In this document: piece after piece, positions 5,433 through 11,415 of the stretch
How the letters are laid out: each line of letters begins with the position of its first letter
Position numbering within the stretch: position 1 is the first letter of the stretch
Notes under the pieces: generated by a model
Told to the model about the DNA's origin: nothing
What the model saw: the letters and a program-made list of their open reading frames with translations, nothing else
The model's database searches: none
Source of the DNA: Inquilinus sp039594555
Lineage (GTDB): Bacteria; Pseudomonadota; Alphaproteobacteria; DSM-16000; Inquilinaceae
Direction of reading: 5' to 3'
Assembly (NCBI RefSeq): GCF_039594555.1
Contig: NZ_JBCNNF010000163.1
Span: forward strand, 1-14,514
Length of the DNA: 14,514 bases
Position numbers and translations under genes: made by a program

Positions 5433-6430
5433 CCGACGTCGACACCACCAGCCAACTGCCCGCCGTCCAGACCGCGGCGCCGTCCGGCGGCGGTCTGCTG
5501 GCCAACCCGGAGCGGTTCGAGTTCGGCTGGCGCGCCGCCAGCCTCTTCGCGGCCTCGCAGCTCGTGCCGCCGCACCTGCGCGGCAAGAAGGAGGATTGCT
5601 TCATCGCGATCCACATGGCGGAGCGCCTGAACGAGGATCCGTTGATCGTCCTGCAGAACATCCATGTCGTGAGCGGCCGGGCCGGCTGGTCGGCGCAGTA
5701 CATGATCGGCCGCGCGAACCGGTCGGGCGTCTTCCAGGGGCGCATCAACTGGCGCGTCAGCGGCAAGGGCGACGATCTGTCCGTGGTCGCGTTCGCCAAA
5801 CTGGCAGAGACCGGCGAAGTCGTTGAATCGCCGGCCGTCGACATGAAGATGGCCAAGGCGGAGGGCTGGACCAAGAATGCGAAGTATCAGTCCATGCCGG
5901 AGGTGATGCTGCGCTATCGCGCGGCCACGTTCCTGATCCGCTTCAACTGCCCCGAGGTCATGCTCGGCATCCCGACCGCCGAAGAGCTGGCCGACATGCG
6001 CAGCGCCGGCGCAGCGCGCTCGCCGGGCGATGAAGGCTACGAGATGGTGGACGGGGGCGAACTCATCACGGCCGAGGCCGACCCCTTCGAGCAGGCCGCA
6101 GCCGGCGCAGCGCCGACAGACCAGCCGACGGCAGCGCCGGTCACCACCAACAAGCCAAGCGCCGTCGCGGCTTCCGGGCCGAAAGGGGCCCCGCCGGTCA
6201 CCACCAGCGACGATGACGACGAATGGGCCGACGTCGCGCCGGAGGAATGGCCGGAGCATGTGCACCGGCTCGTCGGCCTGCTCGACGCCGTGAAGTCCGG
6301 GGCCGAGCTCGACGTGCTGCTGGCCGCGCCGAAGTTCGCCGCCTACCACGCCGCGGCCAGGCACGCGCCCAGGGCCCGCGCCGCTGTCGACGAGGAGATC
6401 GCGCGGAAGCGGAAGGAGCTGGGGGCATGA
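5429..6430 (+). CDS. recT: RecT-family single-strand annealing protein with a C-terminal extension
   Basis: The first 190 residues match the RecT family: PPHLRGKKEDCFIAIHMAE, LNEDPLIVLQNIHVV, then EGWTKNAKYQSMPEVMLRYR and CPEVMLGIPTAEEL near the end of the core. It should anneal strands exposed by the exonuclease encoded just upstream (4-nt ATGA overlap). After an Ala/Pro/Thr-rich linker and a run of acidic residues (SDDDDEWADV), a roughly 80-residue helical C-terminal segment ends in KRKELGA. That tail is not part of the RecT core. Acidic tails in annealing proteins often bind partners such as SSB or the exonuclease; here this is inference. Confidence 0.92.
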   Translation: MTDVDTTSQLPAVQTAAPSGGGLLANPERFEFGWRAASLFAASQLVPPHLRGKKEDCFIAIHMAERLNEDPLIVLQNIHVVSGRAGWSAQYMIGRANRSGVFQGRINWRVSGKGDDLSVVAFAKLAETGEVVESPAVDMKMAKAEGWTKNAKYQSMPEVMLRYRAATFLIRFNCPEVMLGIPTAEELADMRSAGAARSPGDEGYEMVDGGELITAEADPFEQAAAGAAPTDQPTAAPVTTNKPSAVAASGPKGAPPVTTSDDDDEWADVAPEEWPEHVHRLVGLLDAVKSGAELDVLLAAPKFAAYHAAARHAPRARAAVDEEIARKRKELGA

Positions 6431-6585
6431 CCTCGCACATCCTGAACCGCCCGGCCCCGCCGGCCCAGCCGAAGCCGGCCCCCGCGGCCAAGCCCACGCC
6501 GGACCAGGCGAAGGTGCTGGCCGACAAGAAGCGCGCCAAGGCCGCCGAGGCCGTGGCCCGCGCGATTTCGCGGGGGCGGCGATGA
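6427..6585 (+). CDS. Small Ala/Pro/Lys-rich phage protein (52 aa)
   Basis: I do not recognise a family. AAGGAG upstream and ATGA overlaps at both ends (6427 and 6582) support the gene. The N-terminus is Pro/Ala-rich (NRPAPPAQPKPAPAAKPTP) and the C-terminus is a basic helix ending in GRR. Nucleic-acid contact is possible but unproven. Confidence 0.6.
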   Translation: MTSHILNRPAPPAQPKPAPAAKPTPDQAKVLADKKRAKAAEAVARAISRGRR

Positions 6586-6821
6586 CCAGCACGGTGATCC
6601 CGTTCCCCGTCGCCACGAAGACCGACCGCTGGGTCATGACCTGCGATGTCTACCGCAGGTCGGACGGCACCCTCTATGCGCGGATCACGGACATACCGGT
6701 CAGCGAGATCGAGCGCGATGCCATGGCATCGGTGCCCGACCGCATCCGCCGTCTCGCGGACGATCTCAAGGACGCGGCGGTCGGGCTGCACAACTCGGCG
6801 CTGGATTTCGAGGAGGCGTGA
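6582..6821 (+). CDS. Hypothetical phage protein (79 aa)
   Basis: I do not recognise a family. The first half looks beta-rich (TVIPFPVATKTDRWVMTCDV, then TLYARITDIPV), and the second half is an amphipathic helix (RIRRLADDLKDAAVGLHNSA). The start overlaps the previous stop by 4 nt. No signal peptide or membrane segment is seen. Confidence 0.6.
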   Translation: MTSTVIPFPVATKTDRWVMTCDVYRRSDGTLYARITDIPVSEIERDAMASVPDRIRRLADDLKDAAVGLHNSALDFEEA

Positions 6822-6823
6822 CC

Positions 6824-7090
6824 ATGACAGACCGCAGCAGCCAGATCGAGGTTCGCAACCCGATGCTGACGCTTCCGGCGATGCTGCAGCTGCAGCAGCT
6901 GCCGCCGGACTCGCAGGCCGCCATCGAAGCCATCCTGCGCGACCTGTCGCATGATGCCGCGGCCCGGGCCGAGAAGGCCTGGCGCCAGAGAAAGGGCCCG
7001 ATGGCGGTCTATTGGAAAGCCGCGGCCGTCTACGCCCTGCACACCGCCAGGGCGATCGCCCGGAGCCGCCGGCGAGGCCGGCATGCCTAA
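6824..7090 (+). CDS. Hypothetical phage protein (88 aa)
   Basis: I do not recognise a family. The ATG at 6824 has GGAGG at ideal spacing (6812-6816); a GTG at 6818 overlapping the previous stop is an alternative start. The protein starts with a short polar segment, then a Leu/Gln-rich stretch (LPAMLQLQQLPPDSQ), and ends in a basic tail (ARSRRRGRHA). The WRQRKGPMAVYWKAAAVYA segment suggests a helical domain. Confidence 0.6.
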   Translation: MTDRSSQIEVRNPMLTLPAMLQLQQLPPDSQAAIEAILRDLSHDAAARAEKAWRQRKGPMAVYWKAAAVYALHTARAIARSRRRGRHA

Positions 7091-7415
7091 GCGCATCCGC
7101 CTTTCCCGCGCCAAGGGCTGGCGCATGCCCAACAACACAGTGAAGGTCGACCGCTCCACCCCGTGGGGCAACCCCTTCGTCGTCGGCCAGGATGGGACTG
7201 CCGAGGATTGCGTGCGGCTGCATCGCATCCTGCTGTCCGGCCACGTCTGCATCACTGCGAAGGCGTCGGTCGAGCGGCAGCTGAAGCACATGCGGTTCGT
7301 CACCGAGCACATCGGCGAGCTGCGCAGCAAGGACATCGCTTGCTGGTGTCGCGAAGGCTGCCCTTGCCACGGCGACACCTATCTCGATCTCGCCAACGCG
7401 CCGGAGGCCGAATGA
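7083..7415 (+). CDS. DUF4326-family protein
   Basis: The 110-aa protein carries both hallmarks of DUF4326. These are an N-terminal STPWGNPFVVGQDGT (residues 25-39) and a C-terminal LRSKDIACWCREGCPCHGD (80-98) with four cysteines and a His. The Cys/His set could hold a metal ion; the biochemical role of the family is not established. The ATG lies inside the end of the previous gene (8-nt overlap), and the stop overlaps the next ATG (ATGA at 7412). Members of this family are common in phage and mobile regions. Confidence 0.85.
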   Translation: MPKRIRLSRAKGWRMPNNTVKVDRSTPWGNPFVVGQDGTAEDCVRLHRILLSGHVCITAKASVERQLKHMRFVTEHIGELRSKDIACWCREGCPCHGDTYLDLANAPEAE

Positions 7416-7993
7416 CCGCCGCCTATCCGCTGACCTGGCCGGAGAGCTTTCCGCGGTCGACGCGGCGCGAGACCGGCGCGTTCAAGACCTCCCTCGCCAA
7501 GGCGCTGGAGAACGTCCAGACCTCGCTCCGGCTGTTCGGCCGGGACAGCGGCAAAGCTGTCTCCGCCGTCGTCCTGTCGAGCAACGTCACGCTCGGCGCG
7601 GCCAGGCCGGCGGACCCCGGCGTCGCCGTCTGGTTCTCGTGGGACGGCATGCAGGTCTGCATCCCGGTCGACCGCTACGCCACGGTCGAGGCCAACCTGC
7701 AGGCGATCCATCACATCCTGGAGGCGCGGCGGACGGAGCTGCGGCACGGGACGCTGGCGCTGGTGCGGGCGACGTTCCAGGGCTTTCGCGCGCTGCCGGC
7801 GCCGGGCCGCCGCACCTGGCGTGAGGTGCTGGTCCTCGACGGGCCGCTCTTCAACCGCGACCAGATCGAGCGTCGCTTTCGCGAACTGGCGAAGCAGCGA
7901 CACCCCGACGCCGGAGGCAGCGCCGAGGCGATGGCGGAGCTCAACCGCGCGCGGGACGAGGCGCTGAAGGAGATCGCAGGGAGCGCGCCTTGA
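7412..7993 (+). CDS. Phage J-domain protein
   Basis: The 193-aa protein has an N-terminal domain (1-135) typical of a prophage family (AAYPLTWPESFPR at the start, SGKAVSAVVLSSNVTLG, then DPGVAVWFSWDG). It ends in a short J-domain-like segment (about 148-188) with RRFRELAKQRHPDAGG; the HPD tripeptide is at 164-166. The HPD loop normally stimulates the ATPase of DnaK-type chaperones, so this protein may recruit host DnaK to a phage complex. That role is inference; the J-like motif is seen directly. It overlaps both neighbours by 4 nt. Confidence 0.8.
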   Translation: MTAAYPLTWPESFPRSTRRETGAFKTSLAKALENVQTSLRLFGRDSGKAVSAVVLSSNVTLGAARPADPGVAVWFSWDGMQVCIPVDRYATVEANLQAIHHILEARRTELRHGTLALVRATFQGFRALPAPGRRTWREVLVLDGPLFNRDQIERRFRELAKQRHPDAGGSAEAMAELNRARDEALKEIAGSAP

Positions 7994-8265
7994 CCGAGCG
8001 TCGGAAGCCCCGACCGACGGTCGTTCCGCGCATGTGGACGGCCGAATGGGTCGCTTGGCGGCTCGGCATGTCCGTCGAGACGATGCGCCGGCGCATGGAT
8101 GAGCTGAAGCGGCAGGGAATGCCAGACCCGGATCCCCTCTTCCTCGACCAGTGGGACATCGACGCCATCGAGCATTGGCTCGATGTGCGCGCCGGCCTGG
8201 CCCCAGCCGGCGACACCGCCCAGCCCACCGACTACGAACGCGCCCTGCAGAATGGCCAAATTTGA
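7990..8265 (+). CDS. Excisionase-like HTH protein (putative recombination directionality factor)
   Basis: The 91-aa protein has a winged-HTH/AlpA-like pattern (residues about 14-65): MWTAEWVAWRLGMSVETMRRRM, followed by a wing region and IDAIEHWLD. Its size and position directly before the integrase gene fit a Xis, which binds attachment-site arms and biases Int toward excision. The likely start is TTG at 7990, overlapping the previous stop in TTGA; AGGGAG lies upstream. The non-ATG start may lower its level relative to Int. The role is inferred from fold and context. Confidence 0.75.
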   Translation: MTERRKPRPTVVPRMWTAEWVAWRLGMSVETMRRRMDELKRQGMPDPDPLFLDQWDIDAIEHWLDVRAGLAPAGDTAQPTDYERALQNGQI

Positions 8266-9397
8266 GATCCGCCATTTGCGGATCCGCCGCGGCCGCTGTT
8301 TCTTCCAGCCCTCGAAGTCAATGCGCGCCGCCGGCTTCCTGCCGCAGCCGCTCGGCACCGACGAGGTGGAGGCCGCTCGCATCGTCAAGGCGATCAACGA
8401 GGATTGGGATCGACTCCAGGCCGAGCGGAAACAGGCCCGGCGCGGCGGCCGACCCGACCCGGCCGGAAAGGCGCCGCCGGCGCCGCGCGGCACCTTCGAA
8501 TGGCTGATCCAGGAGCACAAGAAGACCGACGCCTGGAAGCGACGCCCGAAAAAGACGAAGAAGGAGTTCATCTACTACACCGGCCTGCTCGTCCAGACCC
8601 GCAAGCAGCAGGCGGCCACGCTGCAGCGCCCGCACATCCGGCAGCTGGTCCAGAACATGCGGGACCAGGGCTTCACCCAGGACAAGACCAATCGGGTGGT
8701 GAAGTGGCTCCGGTTCCTGCTTTCGGAGGCCATGGAGCACGGGCTGCGGAAGGACAACCCTGCCTTCAACCTGCGGCTGCCGAAGCCGCCTCCGCGGCAG
8801 ATCGTCTGGTCGGAGGACGAGGTCTGGCGGCTGGTGAAGAAGGCGATCGAGATGGGCCGGGCGTCGATCGCCCTCGCGGTGCTGATCGCCTTCGACATGG
8901 GCCAGCGCCGCGGCGACGTCCTCGGCATGACTTGGGGCCGCTGGGATGGCGAACGCCTGCTGGTCCACCAGAGCAAGACGCAGACGCTCGTCTTGGTGAA
9001 GGCGCTCCCGGAGCTCCGCGATGCGATCGAGATGACCCGGGGTGCCGACGACGTCTACCGGGCAACCAACGACCCAGAGCTGCGCGACGCCCGCGCCATG
9101 GTGATCAGCGAGGAGACCGGCCGGCCCTATAAGGGCGACAACTTCAGCCACCGGTTCCGGGAGGTCGCCGACGCCGCCGGCTTCAAGGACAAGCAGTTCA
9201 TCGACCTGCGCCGCAGCTCGGTCGTGCGCCTATCCCTCGCCGGGTGCACGCCTCAGCTGATCAGCGCCATCACCGGCCACAGCATCGAATCCGTGGTCAG
9301 GATCCTGCGCGTCTATAACCCGACCACGAAGGAGCAATCCGATCTCGCGATCAGCATGCTCCAGGCCTGGCGCGAGCGTCAGCGGTTGGAAAGCTAA
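8252..9397 (+). CDS. int: Tyrosine recombinase (phage integrase)
   Basis: This 381-aa integrase has an arm- and core-binding N-terminal half. Its C-terminal catalytic domain shows Arg219 (GQRRGD), Lys242 (SKTQ), Arg320 (in DLRRSSVVRL), His343 (TGHS) and the nucleophile Tyr355 (RVYNP). The usual His of the HxxR box is Ile317, a change I regard as tolerated because other residues are intact. I start the gene at ATG 8252, where homology begins, giving a 14-nt overlap with the excisionase gene. It ends 20 bp from the 3' end of tRNA-Arg, the expected layout for an integrase next to its own attachment site. Confidence 0.93.
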   Translation: MAKFEIRHLRIRRGRCFFQPSKSMRAAGFLPQPLGTDEVEAARIVKAINEDWDRLQAERKQARRGGRPDPAGKAPPAPRGTFEWLIQEHKKTDAWKRRPKKTKKEFIYYTGLLVQTRKQQAATLQRPHIRQLVQNMRDQGFTQDKTNRVVKWLRFLLSEAMEHGLRKDNPAFNLRLPKPPPRQIVWSEDEVWRLVKKAIEMGRASIALAVLIAFDMGQRRGDVLGMTWGRWDGERLLVHQSKTQTLVLVKALPELRDAIEMTRGADDVYRATNDPELRDARAMVISEETGRPYKGDNFSHRFREVADAAGFKDKQFIDLRRSSVVRLSLAGCTPQLISAITGHSIESVVRILRVYNPTTKEQSDLAISMLQAWRERQRLES

Positions 9398-9417
9398 AAT
9401 GCAAACTGTTGGAAAAG

Positions 9418-9440
9418 TGGCGACCCCGGCTGGACTCGAA
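9418..9440. other. Probable phage attachment site (3' part of tRNA-Arg)
   Basis: Integrases of this type commonly use the 3' end of a tRNA gene, and the integrase stop lies 20 bp away. The exact core cannot be set because the second att copy should lie left of position 1. I found no second copy of the tRNA 3' end inside the window. The limits given are illustrative of the T-arm and acceptor region. Confidence 0.5.
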
Positions 9441-9494
9441 CCAGCGACCGTCCGCTTAGAAGGCGGGTGCTCTATCCAGCTGAGCTACGGGGCC
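9418..9494 (-). tRNA. tRNA-Arg (anticodon TCT)
   Basis: Read on the minus strand, the gene folds as a full cloverleaf. The acceptor stem is GGCCCCG paired with CGGGGTC (one G-U), the D-arm contains AGCTCAGCTGGATAGAGC, the anticodon loop is CTTCTAA, and the T-arm contains GGTTCGAGTCC. The CCA end is encoded at 9418-9420. Its 3' end faces the integrase gene, so it is the likely attB for the prophage, which has kept the tRNA intact. Confidence 0.95.
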
Positions 9495-9501
9495 GTATCC
9501 G

Positions 9502-9522
9502 GCCGGACGCACGGCGTCCGGC
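9502..9522. terminator. Hairpin between the NDUFS4-like gene and tRNA-Arg
   Basis: GCCGGACGC (9502-9510), a 3-nt loop and GCGTCCGGC (9514-9522) form a perfect 9-bp stem. It starts 14 bp after the stop of the NDUFS4-like gene and 7 bp before the tRNA 5' end. No U-run follows, so it may be a weak terminator or a processing hairpin in a shared transcript. Confidence 0.35.
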
Positions 9523-9536
9523 GCCGGCAGCCGCGC

Positions 9537-9827
9537 TCAGCGCGGCCGCGGGCGGAAATTGTCGGCATAGTTGCGCGGCACCACCCGGCGCTCATGCTCC
9601 GGCAGCACCGAATAAGCGATGCCCTTGCGCTCGGCGAAGGCGATCGCCTCCTCCTTGCTGGGGAAGGTGAGCTGGACCTGGTTCAGCGTGTCGCCCGAGG
9701 CGACCCAGCCCATCAGCGGCTCCGGCCGGCGCGGGGTCGCAGGCTCGTATTCCAGGACCCAGTCATGGACCTTGCCGCGGCCGCTCTGCATCGCGGATTT
9801 GGAACGACGATAGATGCGCGCCTGCAT
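9537..9827 (-). CDS. NDUFS4-like complex I accessory subunit (ETC complex I conserved-region protein)
   Basis: The 96-aa protein matches the family of mitochondrial NDUFS4 and its alphaproteobacterial counterparts. It begins ARIYRRSKSAMQSGRGK, continues with WVLEYEP and the core MGWVASGDTLNQVQLTFPS (39-57), then KEEAIAFAERKGI and ends in NYADNFRP. It associates with the peripheral arm of NADH:ubiquinone oxidoreductase. GAGG precedes the ATG. It is host, not phage, and its lineage-restricted distribution is the best clue to the organism. It lies between two tRNA genes on the same strand. Confidence 0.92.
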   Translation of the reverse strand: MQARIYRRSKSAMQSGRGKVHDWVLEYEPATPRRPEPLMGWVASGDTLNQVQLTFPSKEEAIAFAERKGIAYSVLPEHERRVVPRNYADNFRPRPR

Positions 9828-9944
9828 GCCTCGGCCGACCCTCTGACTGATCCCTGCGCGGCCAGGAGGATTCGCCGGCCGCCGCCCGGGCCTCCTCTAC
9901 CATCAAGCGCAGCCGATGGAAACAGCGCTGTGGCGCGGATGGGG

Positions 9945-10021
9945 TGGTCGGGGCGGAGAGATTCGAACTCCCGACATCCTGCTCCCAAAGCAGGCGCGCT
10001 ACCAGACTGCGCTACGCCCCG
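9945..10021 (-). tRNA. tRNA-Pro (anticodon TGG)
   Basis: The minus strand folds as a cloverleaf. The acceptor stem is CGGGGCG paired with CGCCCCG, the D-arm is GCGCAGTCTGGTAGCGC, the anticodon loop is TTTGGGA, and the T-arm contains GAGTTCGAATCTC. The discriminator is A and the CCA is encoded at 9945-9947. Confidence 0.95.
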
Positions 10022-10041
10022 TTGGCCCAACGCCGCAGGCG

Positions 10042-10070
10042 TTCCTAGAGGTTTTGCAATGGATTGGCAA
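10042..10070 (-). promoter_or_regulatory. Probable promoter for tRNA-Pro
   Basis: On the minus strand TTGCCA (10065-10070), a 17-bp spacer and TAGGAA (10042-10047) lie so that transcription would begin about 13 nt before the mature tRNA 5' end. The rest of 10071-10291 shows no convincing gene; a long open minus-strand frame crosses it but reads as non-coding sequence. Confidence 0.45.
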
Positions 10071-10291
10071 GGAGCATCACATCAACCTCTGCGGTGAAGC
10101 GATAGCCGCAGATCAATGGAATTGAATTGCCTCCTCCGCTCCCAAGAACCCGGCTGACGTCGATCGTCCCTGAAGCCGCGATCACTGTCCAGCCCGCCAA
10201 TTCTCTCTCCTTGGCATCGTGTTGCGGTTGGGCATGAGCAGGACGAGTGGCCAGGAAATTGCTGCAATAAAGCGAGAATTGGCCGCGCGTC

Positions 10292-10861
10292 TCAATCCGA
10301 ACGCGCGGACTCCAGCTCCATTGACACCAGCCAGGCCAGCAGGATCGCCGGGAACAATTGACCGCACAGCGCCTCGAGATTGGCCAGCGACCAGCCAGCG
10401 GGAACACCGGGGTGATGTCGCCGTCGCCGACATGCAGCACCAGGAGCGTGCCCAGCAGAGCGAGATCGGGCCGAGATGCAGGTACACCGCCACGGCGCCG
10501 AGGATGCAGTGCAGGTTGATCCGGCTGCGGCGGAACACATGGGTCAGGATGATCCAGCTCAACAGCAGCAGGAAGGCGACGAAGAGCAGGATGTGGACCG
10601 TGGTCAGCCACAGCGCGCCGAGATAGAGGGCGGTCGGCTACAGCGGGATCAGCACGATCCCAGGCCGACCACGACCTTGGCCAGGCGGGTATGCCGCGTG
10701 ATGGCGAAGATCCCGGCCAGCACAATGAAGCAGAATTGAAGACGAAGACATGGCGCCAGGCGCTATGGATGCCCGAGAGCGGCCCGAACACGAAGATCGC
10801 CCAGAAGCTCGAAGCCGACCAGCGCGCTCAGGCTGCGATCCCGGCGAACGCCTGGCGACAT
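10292..10861 (-). pseudogene. Degraded two-TM ion channel family membrane protein
   Basis: Homologous segments appear in order but in different frames: MSPGVRRDRSLSALVGFELL, AIFVFGPLSGIHSAWRHVFV, LAGIFAITRHTRLAKVVVGL, IVLIPL, then ALWLTTVHILLFVAFLLLLS with FRRSRINLHCILGAVAVYLH. The pore region follows, LHVGDGDITPVFPLAG, and finally SLANLEALCGQLFPAILLAW with a short tail. Frame changes fall near 10800, 10730, 10660, 10465 and 10390, with a TAG at 10638-10640. The stretch before the filter is also too short, suggesting a deletion. The parent was a host membrane protein of the ion-channel (Ion_trans_2) type; the filter usually reading TVGYGD is altered here. At least five lesions make a functional product implausible, unless the assembly is poor. 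Confidence 0.8.
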
Positions 10862-10937
10862 GGATGCGGAGGCCTGGGTCAGGATTGTCATCGAAGCAGG
10901 ACGACCGCGTCGGTTGATCTCCGCCGATCGAAGCAGG

Positions 10938-10966
10938 CCGGATCGCGAGAGACAACCGCGATCCGG
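10938..10966. repeat. Perfect 10-bp inverted repeat
   Basis: CCGGATCGCG (10938-10947), a 9-nt loop and CGCGATCCGG (10957-10966) lie between the ion-channel pseudogene and the autotransporter gene. No T-run follows on the minus strand, so it is only a candidate terminator for the autotransporter transcript. The remainder of 10862-11082 shows no gene I can support. Confidence 0.4.
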
Positions 10967-11082
10967 ACTCTTGCCGATATTTCTCTACCTCGGAGCCCCC
11001 GGCCGCTTCCGACGCGATCTTCGCGAATCCGGCGACAGCGCATCCGGCAGTCCGACGAGAGACTCCATTAGTCCCCCGCGGC

Positions 11083-11415
11083 TCAGAACGGCAGGATGGC
11101 TTTCAACGAACCGGCATTGCTGGAGGTTCGGTCGGAGAACTCGCCGTCATACTGCAGCCGGATGTCCATGCCGGCGGTTGTCATCAGCTGGACGCCCGCG
11201 CCGATGCGTGCCACCACGTCGTCGATCGGCAGCGAGGCGTCGAAGCCGCCGGTGCCGGACGGCGCGCCGGTGAAGCGGGCCTTCGCGGTCCAGTCGTCGT
11301 CGCTCAGGACCGTGACGCCGGCATAGGCATAGGGCCGCAGCACGGCATTGCCCGCCGCCACGCGCCCACCGATCTCGAGCGTGGGTGAGAAGGCGAAGGT
11401 GAACTGGTCGCTGTC
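11083..11415 (-). pseudogene. C-terminal beta-barrel remnant of the autotransporter, beyond an in-frame TAG
   Basis: This 110-codon stretch continues the autotransporter in the same frame right after a TAG at 11416-11418. It reads DSDQFTFAFSPTLEIGGR, then AVLRPYAYAGVTVL, IGAGVQLMTTAGMDIRLQYD and ends in LKAILPF. Alternating strand residues and a terminal Phe are the usual end of an outer-membrane barrel, recognised by the BAM machinery. It has no start of its own with a convincing ribosome site; an internal ATG at 11359-11361 is probably not used. Only the single stop codon separates it from the upstream part, so the lesion looks recent, or the codon is read through or is a sequence error. 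Confidence 0.75.

Noticed and set aside
5261..7370. Long minus-strand frames opposite recT and the genes after it
   Set aside because: They have repetitive Arg/Gly/Pro/Ala composition, and the plus strand holds a clear RecT family protein.
8252..9397. Integrase considered inactive because the HxxR His is Ile
   Set aside because: Arg, Lys, second Arg, His and Tyr catalytic residues are all in place, and similar replacements at that position occur in working integrases of this kind.
9399..10097. Plus-strand 232-codon frame covering both tRNA genes
   Set aside because: It translates the antisense of two tRNAs and of the NDUFS4-like gene; typical tRNA-derived peptides such as PAGLEPATVRLEGG give it away.
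10045..10791. Minus-strand 248-codon frame as one intact gene
   Set aside because: Only fragments of it match a channel protein and the matching frame changes several times, so it is a pseudogene partly covered by a chance open frame.
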